From contig JAJKHS010000107.1 in the NCBI GenBank assembly GCA_021154885.1, positions 1-64,000 on the forward strand: a stretch of 64,000 bases of DNA. The letters run 5' to 3'. A model generated the notes under the pieces. That model was not told where the DNA came from and made no database searches. It saw only the letters and a list, made by a program, of their open reading frames with translations. Source of the DNA: Thermoanaerobaculum sp. Its GTDB lineage: Bacteria > Acidobacteriota > Thermoanaerobaculia > Multivoradales > UBA5704. A program made the position numbers and the translations under genes. This document shows, piece by piece, positions 28,765 to 36,489 of the stretch (position 1 is the first letter of the stretch; every line of letters starts with the position of its first letter).

Positions 28765-29862
28765 CTACACCTTCCCCCTCTCCCGGGGAGCGAGGGCGGG
28801 AGAGGGGGCCAGGGGGTGAGGGTCCAACCCTAGCACCGCCCCCGCCAGCTTCGCCGGGTCGTGGCGGACCAGGTCGCCGTCGGCGGCCAGGAGGTCGGCT
28901 TCCAGGATCTCGACGCCCATCTCCTCCAGGGCGGCGCGATCGACCGCCACGGGCTCGGACCCCGTCCCGGCGTAGTGGCGGATCAGCGACTCGGGGATGG
29001 GGGTCGAGTTGACGAGGACGGCGTCGATGAGCCCCGCGCCGGCGTGGCGCACCAGGGCGCGCAGGTGGTCGGCGCCCATCATGCCGTCCGTCTCGCCGGG
29101 CTGGGTCATGAGGTTGAGCAGCAGCACGACCGGCGCCCTGGCCTGGGCCACCGCCTGGCGGATACCGGGGATCAGCAGGTTGGGGAGGATCGAGGTGTAG
29201 AGCGAGCCGGGGCCCAGGAGGATCAGGTCCGCCCGCTCCAGGGCCGCCACCGCCGGCGGGAAGGCCGGGGGCGCCGCCGGATCGATCTCGACCGCCGCCA
29301 GCTCCTCGCCCGACATTCCCACGGCCGACTCCCCTTCATAGACACGCCCCGAGACGCCGCGCCCCCGCAGCCGCACGTCCGTCAGGGTGGCGGGAAAGAT
29401 CTTCCCGCGCACCGAGAGGATCGACTCGGCGGTGAGGATGGCCTGGTGGAAGTCGCCCGTAATGCCAGTCAGCGCCGTCAGGAACAGGTTGCCGAAGGAG
29501 TGGCCGAGCAGACCGCCGCCGTTGGGGAAGCGGTACTGGAAGAGCCGGGTCAGCAGGTCCTCGTCGTCGGCCAGCGCGGCGATGCAGTTGCGGATGTCGC
29601 CCGGCGGCAGGACGCCGAATTCCTTGCGCAGCCGGCCGGAGGAGCCGCCGTCGTCGGTGACGGTGACGACCCCCGCGAGCTGGCGCAGGCGGTCCGTGCC
29701 CACGTGGTGCTTGAGACCGCGCAGCAGCGCCGACAGGCCGGTGCCGCCGCCGATCGCCACCAGGGCCCTGTCCGGCGCGGACACCGGCTCAGGAGAGGCC
29801 GAAGAGGTGGCGCTGGTCGCGGTTCTTGCGAAGCTCGGCGAAGTCGGCGTCGTGAAAGGCAT
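28765..29862 (-). CDS. yvcK: YvcK/CofD-like gluconeogenesis factor
   Basis: Up to 365 aa. The CofD-like Rossmann core is clear: ALVAIGGGTGLSALLRGLK, VVTVTDDGGSSGRLR, PPGDIRNCIAAL, GHSFGNLFL and GPGSLYTSILPNLLI. YvcK proteins bind UDP-GlcNAc and support growth on gluconeogenic carbon, often acting in cell-wall synthesis, which fits its place beside glmU and glmS. The first ~28 residues overlap the preceding gene and are Ser/Thr/Pro-rich; a GTG near 29781, just before APDRALVAIGG, may be the true start. The C-terminus is repeat-derived. Confidence 0.9.
   Translation of the reverse strand: MPFTTPTSPSFARTATSATSSASPEPVSAPDRALVAIGGGTGLSALLRGLKHHVGTDRLRQLAGVVTVTDDGGSSGRLRKEFGVLPPGDIRNCIAALADDEDLLTRLFQYRFPNGGGLLGHSFGNLFLTALTGITGDFHQAILTAESILSVRGKIFPATLTDVRLRGRGVSGRVYEGESAVGMSGEELAAVEIDPAAPPAFPPAVAALERADLILLGPGSLYTSILPNLLIPGIRQAVAQARAPVVLLLNLMTQPGETDGMMGADHLRALVRHAGAGLIDAVLVNSTPIPESLIRHYAGTGSEPVAVDRAALEEMGVEILEADLLAADGDLVRHDPAKLAGAVLGLDPHPLAPSPALAPRERGKV
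28774..28830. repeat. GC-rich palindromic repeat at the yvcK 3' end
   Basis: CCCCCTCTCCCGGGGAGCG facing GGGCGGGAGAGGGGGCC, followed by GGGGGTGAGGGT, a stem-loop of the same type as the insert in fdrA and the terminal repeats at 34934-36420. It encodes the last residues of YvcK (HPLAPSPALAPRERG), replacing the native C-terminus, and could act as a terminator or mRNA stabiliser before glmU. Confidence 0.65.
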
Positions 29863-30331
29863 GGATGCGATTCTTGGGGTTCAGCTCGACCGCCTTGGTC
29901 AGGGCCTGGACCGCCTCGTCCAGCCGGTTCTCCACGGCGTGGATCGAGGCCACGAGATAGGCGAAGCGCTCGTCCTGCTGGTCGCGGCCGCCCTTGCGGG
30001 CGATGTCGAGCGCCGCCTTGAGGTCGCCGCGGTTCCTCTCGAAGACGGCTTGGAGGAACGGATCGGTCTCGGGGCTCTGGGCCTTGTCCTTCGCCGGTCC
30101 GCCCTTCTGGCGGGCGGCGCTCAGGAATTGCCGCGCCCGGTCGCGCAGGTCGGGCCGGTCGGCGGTCTCGACGGCCTGTTCCAGGTGGTCCACGGCCTTC
30201 TGCCAGTCCTTCGCCTGCAGGGCGGTGAGCCCTTGGGCGAAGTGGTCGAGGGCGGGATCGGCCTGGGCGGCCGCGCCAGGCGTCGTCTTCTTCGGGGTGG
30301 AGGTCGGGGAAGTGGGCTTGGCCTTGGCCAT
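29789..30331 (-). CDS. TPR-like protein of unknown function
   Basis: 180 aa. A Lys/Pro/Thr-rich N-terminus (~1-25) is followed by TPR-type helices: ALDHFAQGLTALQAKDWQKA (~28-47) and a second set near 120-165 (RFAYLVASIHAVENRLDEAV). No signal peptide, so cytoplasmic. It lies between mglA and yvcK with short spacing and may link the polarity GTPase and envelope precursor genes, but that is inference. It overlaps the longest possible yvcK reading frame by 74 bp. Confidence 0.8.
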   Translation of the reverse strand: MAKAKPTSPTSTPKKTTPGAAAQADPALDHFAQGLTALQAKDWQKAVDHLEQAVETADRPDLRDRARQFLSAARQKGGPAKDKAQSPETDPFLQAVFERNRGDLKAALDIARKGGRDQQDERFAYLVASIHAVENRLDEAVQALTKAVELNPKNRIHAFHDADFAELRKNRDQRHLFGLS

Positions 30332-30368
30332 GGCTGTGTCTCTCGGGCTGCCTGCGGGTGGCTCCGGG

Positions 30369-30953
30369 TTATCGTTTCTTCAGCTCGATCAGGATCTGCT
30401 TGGCGACGGACTTCAGGGTGTCGAACACGCCCACCCCGGTCGTCGCCACGGCCTCGAACGTCGGCTCGCGCTTGTAGTTCAGGGTGCGGTACATCTCCTC
30501 GACCGGGATGACGTTCGGGATGTCCCGCTTGTTGAACTGCAGGGCATACGGGATCGTCGCCAAGTCGAAGCCGTGCTCTTTCAGGTTCTGTTCCAGGTTG
30601 CGGATGGATTCGATGTTGGCCTCCATCCGCTCCTGCTGGCTGTCGGCGACGAAGATCACCCCGTCCACCCCTTTGAGGATGAGCTTGCGGCTGGCGTCAT
30701 AGAACACCTGGCCGGGCACGGTGTAGAGGTGGAACCGGGTGGTGAAGCCACGGATGCTCCCGAGGTCCAGCGGCAGGAAGTCGAAGAACAGCGTCCGGTC
30801 CGCCTCCGTGGCCAGGGAGATCATCTTCCCCTTCGACTCGGGGGCGGTCTTGTTGTAGATGTACTGCAAATTCGTCGTCTTCCCGCACAAGCCGGGACCA
30901 TAGTAGACGATTTTACAGTTGATCTCCTTGCTGGCGTAATTGATGAAAGTCAT
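30369..30953 (-). CDS. mglA: MglA-family polarity GTPase
   Basis: 194 aa, matching MglA length. It starts [19 protein letters not shown] and has the P-loop [11 protein letters not shown], the switch region [17 protein letters not shown] in place of the Ras DxxG (a hallmark of MglA), and G4 NKRD near 142. MglA is a Ras-like GTPase that marks the leading pole in Myxococcus and controls motility or polarity; here it pairs with a roadblock protein upstream. Part of a run mglB-mglA-TPR-yvcK-glmU-glmS on one strand. Confidence 0.95.
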   Translation of the reverse strand: MTFINYASKEINCKIVYYGPGLCGKTTNLQYIYNKTAPESKGKMISLATEADRTLFFDFLPLDLGSIRGFTTRFHLYTVPGQVFYDASRKLILKGVDGVIFVADSQQERMEANIESIRNLEQNLKEHGFDLATIPYALQFNKRDIPNVIPVEEMYRTLNYKREPTFEAVATTGVGVFDTLKSVAKQILIELKKR

Positions 30954-31046
30954 CTTCGGTGCCTCGCTCCGTCCCGAGCCGTCCGCCGGGGCTGGAGAAC
31001 ACGCCTCCCGGTCCGCGGCGCCTCCCTTTGGGCTCGGCGCCTCCGG

Positions 31047-31538
31047 TCATTCGCCGAAAAGCGCGTCGATGTCGTCGTCGGTGATCTCGGAAAAGGGACT
31101 CGCGTGGGCCGCTCCCTGGGATCCCCTCTCGCCCTTCTGCGCCATCACCTCGAAGATCTTCTCCAAGTCCACGTTGGCCCGCTTCACCCGCAGGCGGACG
31201 AGGCCGAGGGACGACCGGTCGTCGAAGATGACGACCAGGATGGCGCGCTTGGCGACGATGGAGATGTGGATGTGGTCCTGCTGGCCCTCATGGAACAGCA
31301 CCGAGAACTCCCGCTCGCCGATCAGCTTGGCCAGGCCGTCCGTCGCGGCCACGTTGCCCGCCGTCAGCGAGGCGAGCGAGGTCGTGTCGAACTGCTCGAC
31401 CTCACCCGCCGAGGCGATCTGCTGGCCGTTCTTGTCGATCAGGAAGACAGCCTTGGCATTCGCCTCCTGGCGCAGACGGCGCAGGGCCTCCTCAAGGTGC
31501 TTGAACTCCTCCTCGTAGAGCACGAAGTCTGCGCACAT
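31047..31538 (-). CDS. mglB: Roadblock/LC7-domain protein, MglB-like GTPase regulator
   Basis: 163 aa. The N-terminal 120 residues fit the roadblock fold: FLIDKNGQQIASAGE, SLASLTAGNVAAT, FSVLFHEGQQDHIHISIV and VVIFDDRSSLGLVRLRV. The C-terminal tail is acidic (EITDDDIDALFGE). MglB acts as GAP and polarity partner of MglA, and the gene lies 93 bp upstream of mglA on the same strand. Start at ATG with GGAAAGGGT upstream. Confidence 0.93.
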   Translation of the reverse strand: MCADFVLYEEEFKHLEEALRRLRQEANAKAVFLIDKNGQQIASAGEVEQFDTTSLASLTAGNVAATDGLAKLIGEREFSVLFHEGQQDHIHISIVAKRAILVVIFDDRSSLGLVRLRVKRANVDLEKIFEVMAQKGERGSQGAAHASPFSEITDDDIDALFGE

Positions 31539-31643
31539 GGCTACCCTTTCCGGACCGCGCGAAGATACAACATCGCGGGCTGGGCCGTCAAAGCTCTGAT
31601 TTCACGTCAGTTGTTTCTGCCAGTTGGCGGCCGGAAGGGCGGC

Positions 31644-32120
31644 TCAATGGAACAGCCGCCAGCCCGAGATGACGTCGTTCTGCGCCAGCAGCAGCTCGCT
31701 GCCCTGCACTTGGTGATGCAAGGGAACGGGCGTGCACCCTTCGCCCCCGGACTTGATCTCCGAGATCTTGAAGGCCTTGTCGCACTTGTTGCACACCACC
31801 CACTCCCCCTCGTGCCGGAAGCCCCGCTTGGCCTTCGCGCAGGTCTCGTCGGCATCGAAGGCGACCTGCACTTCGCCCTTCCCGTCCTTGGCAACGAAGA
31901 AGCGGACCTCCTGGTTGCTGGAGTTCAGGAACTGGTAGAAGCGGACGTCGTTGGGCTTCAGCCCCGCCAGGTCCACGTGCACTTGGCCGTCCTGGCCCGG
32001 CGACACCTTCTGGAAGCCCGTCGGATTGAGACGGCCTTCGAGGACGGTCTCCGCCGCCCAGACCGTCCCGAGGAAAAGGACGACGATCAGGATCCCGTGA
32101 ACCGGTTTGAAGCGACGCAT
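31644..32120 (-). CDS. FtrD/DUF2318-like protein with CxxC metal site
   Basis: 158 aa from the ATG at 32120 (MRRFKPVHGILIVV...), preferred because an uncleaved or cleaved signal segment follows. The C-terminal half matches the DUF2318/FtrD-like pattern: VRFFVAKDGKGEVQVAFDA, a Cys in DETC, CNKC, and GEGCTPVPL. Proteins with this domain are periplasmic or membrane-bound and proposed to bind iron/copper or an Fe-S cluster in metal uptake or redox. A C-terminal HHQVQGS segment adds two His. No ftr permease is nearby; role uncertain. Confidence 0.72.
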   Translation of the reverse strand: MRRFKPVHGILIVVLFLGTVWAAETVLEGRLNPTGFQKVSPGQDGQVHVDLAGLKPNDVRFYQFLNSSNQEVRFFVAKDGKGEVQVAFDADETCAKAKRGFRHEGEWVVCNKCDKAFKISEIKSGGEGCTPVPLHHQVQGSELLLAQNDVISGWRLFH

Positions 32121-32185
32121 GGTCCGGCTATTGTGGACCAAGCTCCCGGGAACGGCAAGGCCCCCGGGACCCGGCTTGGCCCAAG

Positions 32186-32280
32186 AGAGGGACTCCAAGG
32201 ACTTCAGGGACACCAGGGACAGGGAGAGAAATCGCCGGGGCTTTCCCGTCCCTGTTGTCCTTGGAGTCCCTGCTGTCCCT
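32186..32280. repeat. Long imperfect hairpin of GGGACTCCAAGGAC repeats
   Basis: AGGGACTCCAAGGACTTCAG and, after a ~25-bp loop, the complementary arm CTGTTGTCCTTGGAGTCCCT form a ~28-bp stem made of short CAGGGAC units. It lies just after the DUF5989 stop codon and may end that operon's transcript. No T-tract is present. Confidence 0.55.
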
Positions 32281-32287
32281 TCAGGTC

Positions 32288-32452
32288 TTAGAACAGCGTG
32301 TAGATGAACGGCGCCGTCGCCTGGCTGGTGACCACGAGCAGGATCACGAGGCCCAGGATGAGCACCAGGGGGACGATCCAGTACACCTTGTTCTGCTTGG
32401 CGAACTGGACGATCTCCCCCAGGATGGAGCCTAAGTAGCGGAGTCTGCGCAT
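32288..32452 (-). CDS. DUF5989 small membrane protein
   Basis: 54 aa, too short for most gene callers. Ribosome site AGGAAGGAAAG precedes the ATG. The protein MRRLRYLGSILGEIVQFAKQ, then KVYWIVPLVLILGLVILLVV as one transmembrane helix, matches the DUF5989 family that typically follows SxtJ and NodU/CmcH carbamoyltransferase genes. It is 20 bp after the carbamoyltransferase stop, completing a three-gene operon. Likely a small scaffold or membrane partner; exact role unknown. Confidence 0.85.
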   Translation of the reverse strand: MRRLRYLGSILGEIVQFAKQNKVYWIVPLVLILGLVILLVVTSQATAPFIYTLF

Positions 32453-32472
32453 GGGTTCTTTCCTTCCTGACC

Positions 32473-34314
32473 CTAGTCTAACTGGAACTCCTGCCGCCAG
32501 TCCCCCTTCTCCTCCAGCTTCGGCTGCGCCTTCTTGTCGAGGAGGAACGGACCCAGCACCAGGTAGTCCATCTCCGTGCGCATGAAGCAGCGGTAGGCGT
32601 CCTCCGGCGTGCACACGATGGGCTCCCCGCGCACGTTGAAGCTGGTGTTGACGATCACCCCGTAGCCGGTGAGCTTCTCGAACTCGGTCAGAATGGCGTG
32701 ATAGCGCGGGCTCTCCTCGCCCACCGTCTGGATGCGCGCCGAGTAGTCGACGTGGGTGATGGCCGGCACGTCCGAGCGCGGGCGGTTCACCCACTCCAGG
32801 AGCGGCAGGTCGTTCTCATCCCCCCGCTTCGGAATGCGCCGCTTCGCCACCACGTCCGCCACCAGCAGCATGTAGGGCGAGGGGCAATCGAGCTCGAAGT
32901 AGTCGGACACCCGCTCCTCCAGCACCGAGGGGGCGAACGGCCGGAAGCTCTCCCGGTACTTGATCTTCAGGTTCATCACCGACTGCATCTTCGGCGACCG
33001 GGCGTCGCCGACGATCGACCGGCCGCCCAGCGCCCGCGGCCCGAACTCCATCCGGCCCTGGCACAGGCCGATGACGTTCTCGCCCGCGATCAGCTCCGCG
33101 ATCCGCCGCGCCCAGTCCCCCTCCGGCAGCTCCTCGTAGGGGAGCTTCTGAGAGTCGAGGTACTCCTGGATCTGCTCGCGGGGGAACTCGGGACCCAGCA
33201 GCGACCCCCGCATGGCGTCCCGCCGCCGCCCTTTCGAGATTGCCACCGTTCGCGGGTTGCCCATCGCGTTGTGCCACACCGCGAGCGGCGCGCCCAGAGC
33301 GCCGCCGGCGTCGCCAGCCGCAGGCTGGATCCAGATATCGTCGAAGATCCCCTCCCGCAGCAGCACGCCGTTGGCCACGCAGTTGAGGGCCACGCCGCCG
33401 GCCATGCAGAGGTTGCGCTTGCCCGTGAGCTCGCGGGCGTGGCGGGCGAGCTTGAGGACGATCTCCTCGGTGACCTCCTGGATCGACTTCGCGAGATCCA
33501 TCTCCCGCTTCGAGATGGGCGACTCGGGCTTCCTCGCCGGACCGCCGAAGAGCTGAGCGAACTTGGCCGACGTCATCTCCAGGCCGTCCAGATAGCCGAA
33601 GTAGTCCATGTTCATGCGGAACGAGCCGTCCTCGCGGACGTCGATCAGCTCGCGCTTGATGGCTTCCGTGTACTTCCCCTCGCCGTAGGGGGCGAGGCCC
33701 ATGAGCTTGTACTCGCCCGAGTTCACCCGGAAGCCGGTGAAATAGGTGAAGGCCGAGTAGAGGAGGCCGAGCGAGTGGGGGAAGGTGATCTCCTGGATCA
33801 GCCGCAGGCTGTGCCCCTCGCCCACGCCGATGGTGGTGGTGGCCCACTCGCCCACGCCGTCGAGCGTCAGCACCGCCGCCTCGTCGAACGGCGACGGGTA
33901 GAAGGCCGACGCCGCGTGCGACTCGTGATGTTGGGTGAAGAAGATCTCCCTGGGATCGCCCACCCCGCACCGCTCCAGGGCCTCCTGGATGTGGGGCGGG
34001 ATCCACAGCTTCTCGCGCAACCAGAGGGGGAGGGCCATGACGGCCGACCGCAACCCCTTGGGCACCACCGCGAGGTAGGTCTCCAGGATGCGGTGGAATT
34101 TGAGCAGCGGCTTGTCGTAGAAGACGACCCCGTCCAGCTCCCCCTGGCCCACGCCCCCCTCCGCCAGACAGTAGCGGACCGCGTTGTAGGGGAACCCCTC
34201 GTCGTGCTTCTTGCGTGTGAACCGTTCCTCCTGGGCGGCGGCCACGATGCGCCCCGCGTCCACCAAGCAGGCGGCCGAGTCGTGGTAGTAGCAGGAGATG
34301 CCGAGGAGCTTCAC
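32473..34314 (-). CDS. NodU/CmcH-family carbamoyltransferase
   Basis: 613 aa. The N-terminal Kae1-like domain begins MKLLGISCYYHDSAACLVD with FTRKKHDEGFP, then the active-site HHESHAASAFYPSPF and LDGVGEWATT. The C-terminal YrdC-like/CmcH half includes CQGRMEFGPRALGGRSIV and FNVRGEPIVCTPEDA. These enzymes use carbamoyl phosphate and ATP to carbamoylate hydroxyls of sugars or natural products. The gene sits between sxtJ-like and DUF5989 genes, a set common beside polysaccharide or secondary-metabolite loci, but no glycosyltransferase is nearby here. Confidence 0.95.
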   Translation of the reverse strand: MKLLGISCYYHDSAACLVDAGRIVAAAQEERFTRKKHDEGFPYNAVRYCLAEGGVGQGELDGVVFYDKPLLKFHRILETYLAVVPKGLRSAVMALPLWLREKLWIPPHIQEALERCGVGDPREIFFTQHHESHAASAFYPSPFDEAAVLTLDGVGEWATTTIGVGEGHSLRLIQEITFPHSLGLLYSAFTYFTGFRVNSGEYKLMGLAPYGEGKYTEAIKRELIDVREDGSFRMNMDYFGYLDGLEMTSAKFAQLFGGPARKPESPISKREMDLAKSIQEVTEEIVLKLARHARELTGKRNLCMAGGVALNCVANGVLLREGIFDDIWIQPAAGDAGGALGAPLAVWHNAMGNPRTVAISKGRRRDAMRGSLLGPEFPREQIQEYLDSQKLPYEELPEGDWARRIAELIAGENVIGLCQGRMEFGPRALGGRSIVGDARSPKMQSVMNLKIKYRESFRPFAPSVLEERVSDYFELDCPSPYMLLVADVVAKRRIPKRGDENDLPLLEWVNRPRSDVPAITHVDYSARIQTVGEESPRYHAILTEFEKLTGYGVIVNTSFNVRGEPIVCTPEDAYRCFMRTEMDYLVLGPFLLDKKAQPKLEEKGDWRQEFQLD

Positions 34315-34316
34315 GG

Positions 34317-34817
34317 TCAGAACTGCCGGCGGTAGGACTCGAGAGGAGTCTCCCGGCCCTCGGTCGAAATCCAGTAGGACGGCAGCCGCCGGTCGGCGCC
34401 CTTGGTGATGGCCAGCTTCTTCCCCGCCCGCAGCACGAGGCCGATGGGGAGGAAGACGACATAGAAGAGGAGGGTCATCAGCACCCAGGTCACGGCCGTG
34501 GCCAGCCCCCGGGCAAACACCTCCAGGACGTGGTTGATCCTCTTGAACACCGTGAGGGGGGCCGCCAGGGCGAGCAGGGCGAGGAGGACCGCGATCCCCG
34601 CCACCACCTCGGCCGACCGCACCTTGTGCCCGACGAAGTAGAGGAGCGCCGCAAAGGCCAGGCCGACCGCGCCGCCCACCACGCCGCGAATGCGAAGCGA
34701 CCGCGCCTCGCGGGCCCGCGCGTCCCCCAAGTCAACGGCCTGATCGCGCCAGCTCCAGGCCACGGCGGCGGCGTCCGGGCGGGTTTGGGTCGAGGGGTCC
34801 ATCGCGAGGTCAGACAT
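34317..34817 (-). CDS. SxtJ-family membrane protein
   Basis: 166 aa, with three to four hydrophobic segments (GVVGGAVGLAFAALLYFVG, VVAGIAVLLALLALAAPL, WVLMTLLFYVVFLPIGLVL). The last, with LRAGKKL and the C-terminal SYWIST, matches SxtJ, a small membrane protein found next to carbamoyltransferases (named in the saxitoxin cluster). First gene of the sxtJ-carbamoyltransferase-DUF5989 operon; 2 bp separate it from the enzyme gene. An internal ATG at 34802 is an alternative start. Confidence 0.85.
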   Translation of the reverse strand: MSDLAMDPSTQTRPDAAAVAWSWRDQAVDLGDARAREARSLRIRGVVGGAVGLAFAALLYFVGHKVRSAEVVAGIAVLLALLALAAPLTVFKRINHVLEVFARGLATAVTWVLMTLLFYVVFLPIGLVLRAGKKLAITKGADRRLPSYWISTEGRETPLESYRRQF

Positions 34818-34933
34818 TCCTTAGATATACCGGGAGCGCGAGCGGGGGTCCTTGAAGCGGGAGAGGATAGACGGGAATGGCCAAAGCCGCAAGGGGCCTA
34901 CTGGTACAAACGTCCTTGCCGGTCCATGCGGTT

Positions 34934-35132
34934 TGCCCTCTGAAGCCTCACCCCCGGCCCCTCTCCCGGAGGGAGAGGGGGGACTTGGCTGAAGGCTTGG
35001 AGCTTTGCGGGCTGCTCCACACGTACCAACGCCGGCTGTGGAATGAAAAACGCATCCTATTGGCAATCCCCCTTCGCATGAGACCCCCCTCTCCCTCCGG
35101 GAGAGGGGCCGGGGGTGAGGCTTCGAAGGGCA
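34934..35132. mobile_element. ~200-bp MITE-like element, copy A
   Basis: A 199-bp unit bounded by ~40-bp terminal inverted repeats (TGCCCTCTGAAGCCTCACCC... and ...GGGTGAGGCTTCGAAGGGCA), each containing an inner CCTCTCCCGGAGGGAGAGG hairpin. The interior shares GGGGACTTGGCTGAA and TATTGGCAATCCC with copy B at 36224-36420. There is no coding capacity, so it is non-autonomous. Target duplication is not evident. Confidence 0.7.
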
Positions 35133-35172
35133 GGTCCTATCGCCGGGCAAGGGATCTATGCGCACGAGCCAC

Positions 35173-35178
35173 TACAAT
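35173..35178 (+). promoter_or_regulatory. Predicted -10 element giving a leaderless P1-peptidase transcript
   Basis: TACAAT ends seven bases before ATG 35185, so transcription would start at or next to the start codon. This favours the 35185 start over the in-frame ATG at 35158, which lies upstream of the element. No -35 is clear. Confidence 0.35.
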
Positions 35179-35184
35179 CTCCCC

Positions 35185-36216
35185 ATGCCCTCTCCGCCTC
35201 CCGCCCCGCCCCCCCTTCCCCAGCCCTCCCGCGTCCTCGACCTCCCCGGCTTCAAGATCGGCCACGGCTCGGACCGGCAGGCGTTGACCGGCACCACCGT
35301 CATCCTCTGCCCCGAGGGGATGACCGCCGCCGCCGAGGTGCGCGGCTCGGCGACCGGCACCCGCCAGTTCGACTCCCTGGTCTCGGTGCAGCACCTGGGG
35401 AGCAAGGCCCACGCCGTGGTCCTCTCGGGAGGCAGCGGCTTCGGCCTCTCGGCCGCCGATCCCATCGTGGACTGGCTGGCGCGCCAGGGCTTCGGGTTCC
35501 AGACCGGCGTCGCCCCCGTGCCCCTGGTGCCGACCGCGATCCTCTTCGACCTCTTCCGCAGCGATCCCCTGACCCGGCCCACCCGCGCCCTCTCCGAAGA
35601 GGCGCTGGCGAACGCCGCCGCGGGACCGGTCGCCGTGGGGAGCGTCGGCGCGGGGGTGGGGGCCACGGTGGGCAAGGCCCTGGGGCCGGAGTGCGGCATG
35701 AAGGGGGGATTCGGCTTCGCCAGTCTTACCGTACCGGATGGCCCCACGGTCGCCGCCGCCGTGGCCGTGAATGCCTTCGGCGACGTCCGCCGGCTCGATG
35801 GCACCCTCCTCGCCGGCTGCCGCACGGCGCCGGACTCGCTGGCGCTGGCCCACGCCGAGCGGGTGATCGCCAACCTGCCGCCCGAGGCGACCAGCCCCTG
35901 GGAGGGGAACACCACCCTCGCCGTGGTGATGACCGATGCCATCCTCTCCAAGCCCACGGGCCTCAAGGTCTGCGCCATGGCCTTCGGCGGCTTCTACCGC
36001 ACCCTCTCGCCCGCCCTCTCCCTCTTCGACGGCGACCTCGTGATCGTCCTCTCCTCCAACCAGCGCCGCGCCCACGTCAACCAGATCGGCATCCTCGCCG
36101 AGCGGGCCGTGGCCGAGGCGATCCTCACCGGCGTGGCCGAGGCGGACGGCTTCGGCGTGCTGCCGGCGGCGCGGGATCTGGGGAAAGGCCGTGATTCAGG
36201 GGGTAGAGGTCTTTGA
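35185..36216 (+). CDS. P1/DmpA-family peptidase (self-processing N-terminal nucleophile)
   Basis: 343 aa from ATG 35185 (352 if ATG 35158 is used). Family features: DLPGFKIGHGSD near the N-terminus, GSATGTRQFDSL (~60), VVLSGGSGFGLSAADP (~95), GSVGAGVGATVGKALG (~160) and AAVAVNAFGDVR followed by DGTLLAG, the region leading to the auto-cleavage site. The family includes aminopeptidases for short N-terminal residues and beta-peptides. The gene is flanked on both sides by copies of the same ~200-bp inverted-repeat element, a possible mobile cassette. Confidence 0.88.
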   Translation: MPSPPPAPPPLPQPSRVLDLPGFKIGHGSDRQALTGTTVILCPEGMTAAAEVRGSATGTRQFDSLVSVQHLGSKAHAVVLSGGSGFGLSAADPIVDWLARQGFGFQTGVAPVPLVPTAILFDLFRSDPLTRPTRALSEEALANAAAGPVAVGSVGAGVGATVGKALGPECGMKGGFGFASLTVPDGPTVAAAVAVNAFGDVRRLDGTLLAGCRTAPDSLALAHAERVIANLPPEATSPWEGNTTLAVVMTDAILSKPTGLKVCAMAFGGFYRTLSPALSLFDGDLVIVLSSNQRRAHVNQIGILAERAVAEAILTGVAEADGFGVLPAARDLGKGRDSGGRGL

Positions 36217-36223
36217 GACGGCC

Positions 36224-36420
36224 TGCCCTTCGGAGCCTCACCCCCGGCCCCTCTCCTGGAAGGAGAGGGGGGACTTGGCTGAAAGGATGGAGCTTGTAGA
36301 GAGCGCTTGGCGTTTCAACACCGGACGTGGAGCGTACAGCGTGCCCTATTGGCAATCCCCTTCGCAGGAGACCCCCCTCTCCCCCCGGGAGAGGGGCCGG
36401 GGGTGAGGCTTCGAAGGGCA
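36224..36420. mobile_element. ~200-bp MITE-like element, copy B
   Basis: A 197-bp second copy in the same orientation as the one at 34934, with matching ends (TGCCCTTCGGAGCCTCACCC... / ...GGTGAGGCTTCGAAGGGCA) and internal TTGGCTGAA and TATTGGCAATCCCC. It begins 7 bp after the P1 peptidase stop codon, so it could also serve as its terminator. Confidence 0.7.
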
Positions 36421-36489
36421 CCCCCCATCCTCTATATATAGGCGTCTGGAGTGGTACCATCCCCTCAGACTGACCACCACCGCCATTCC

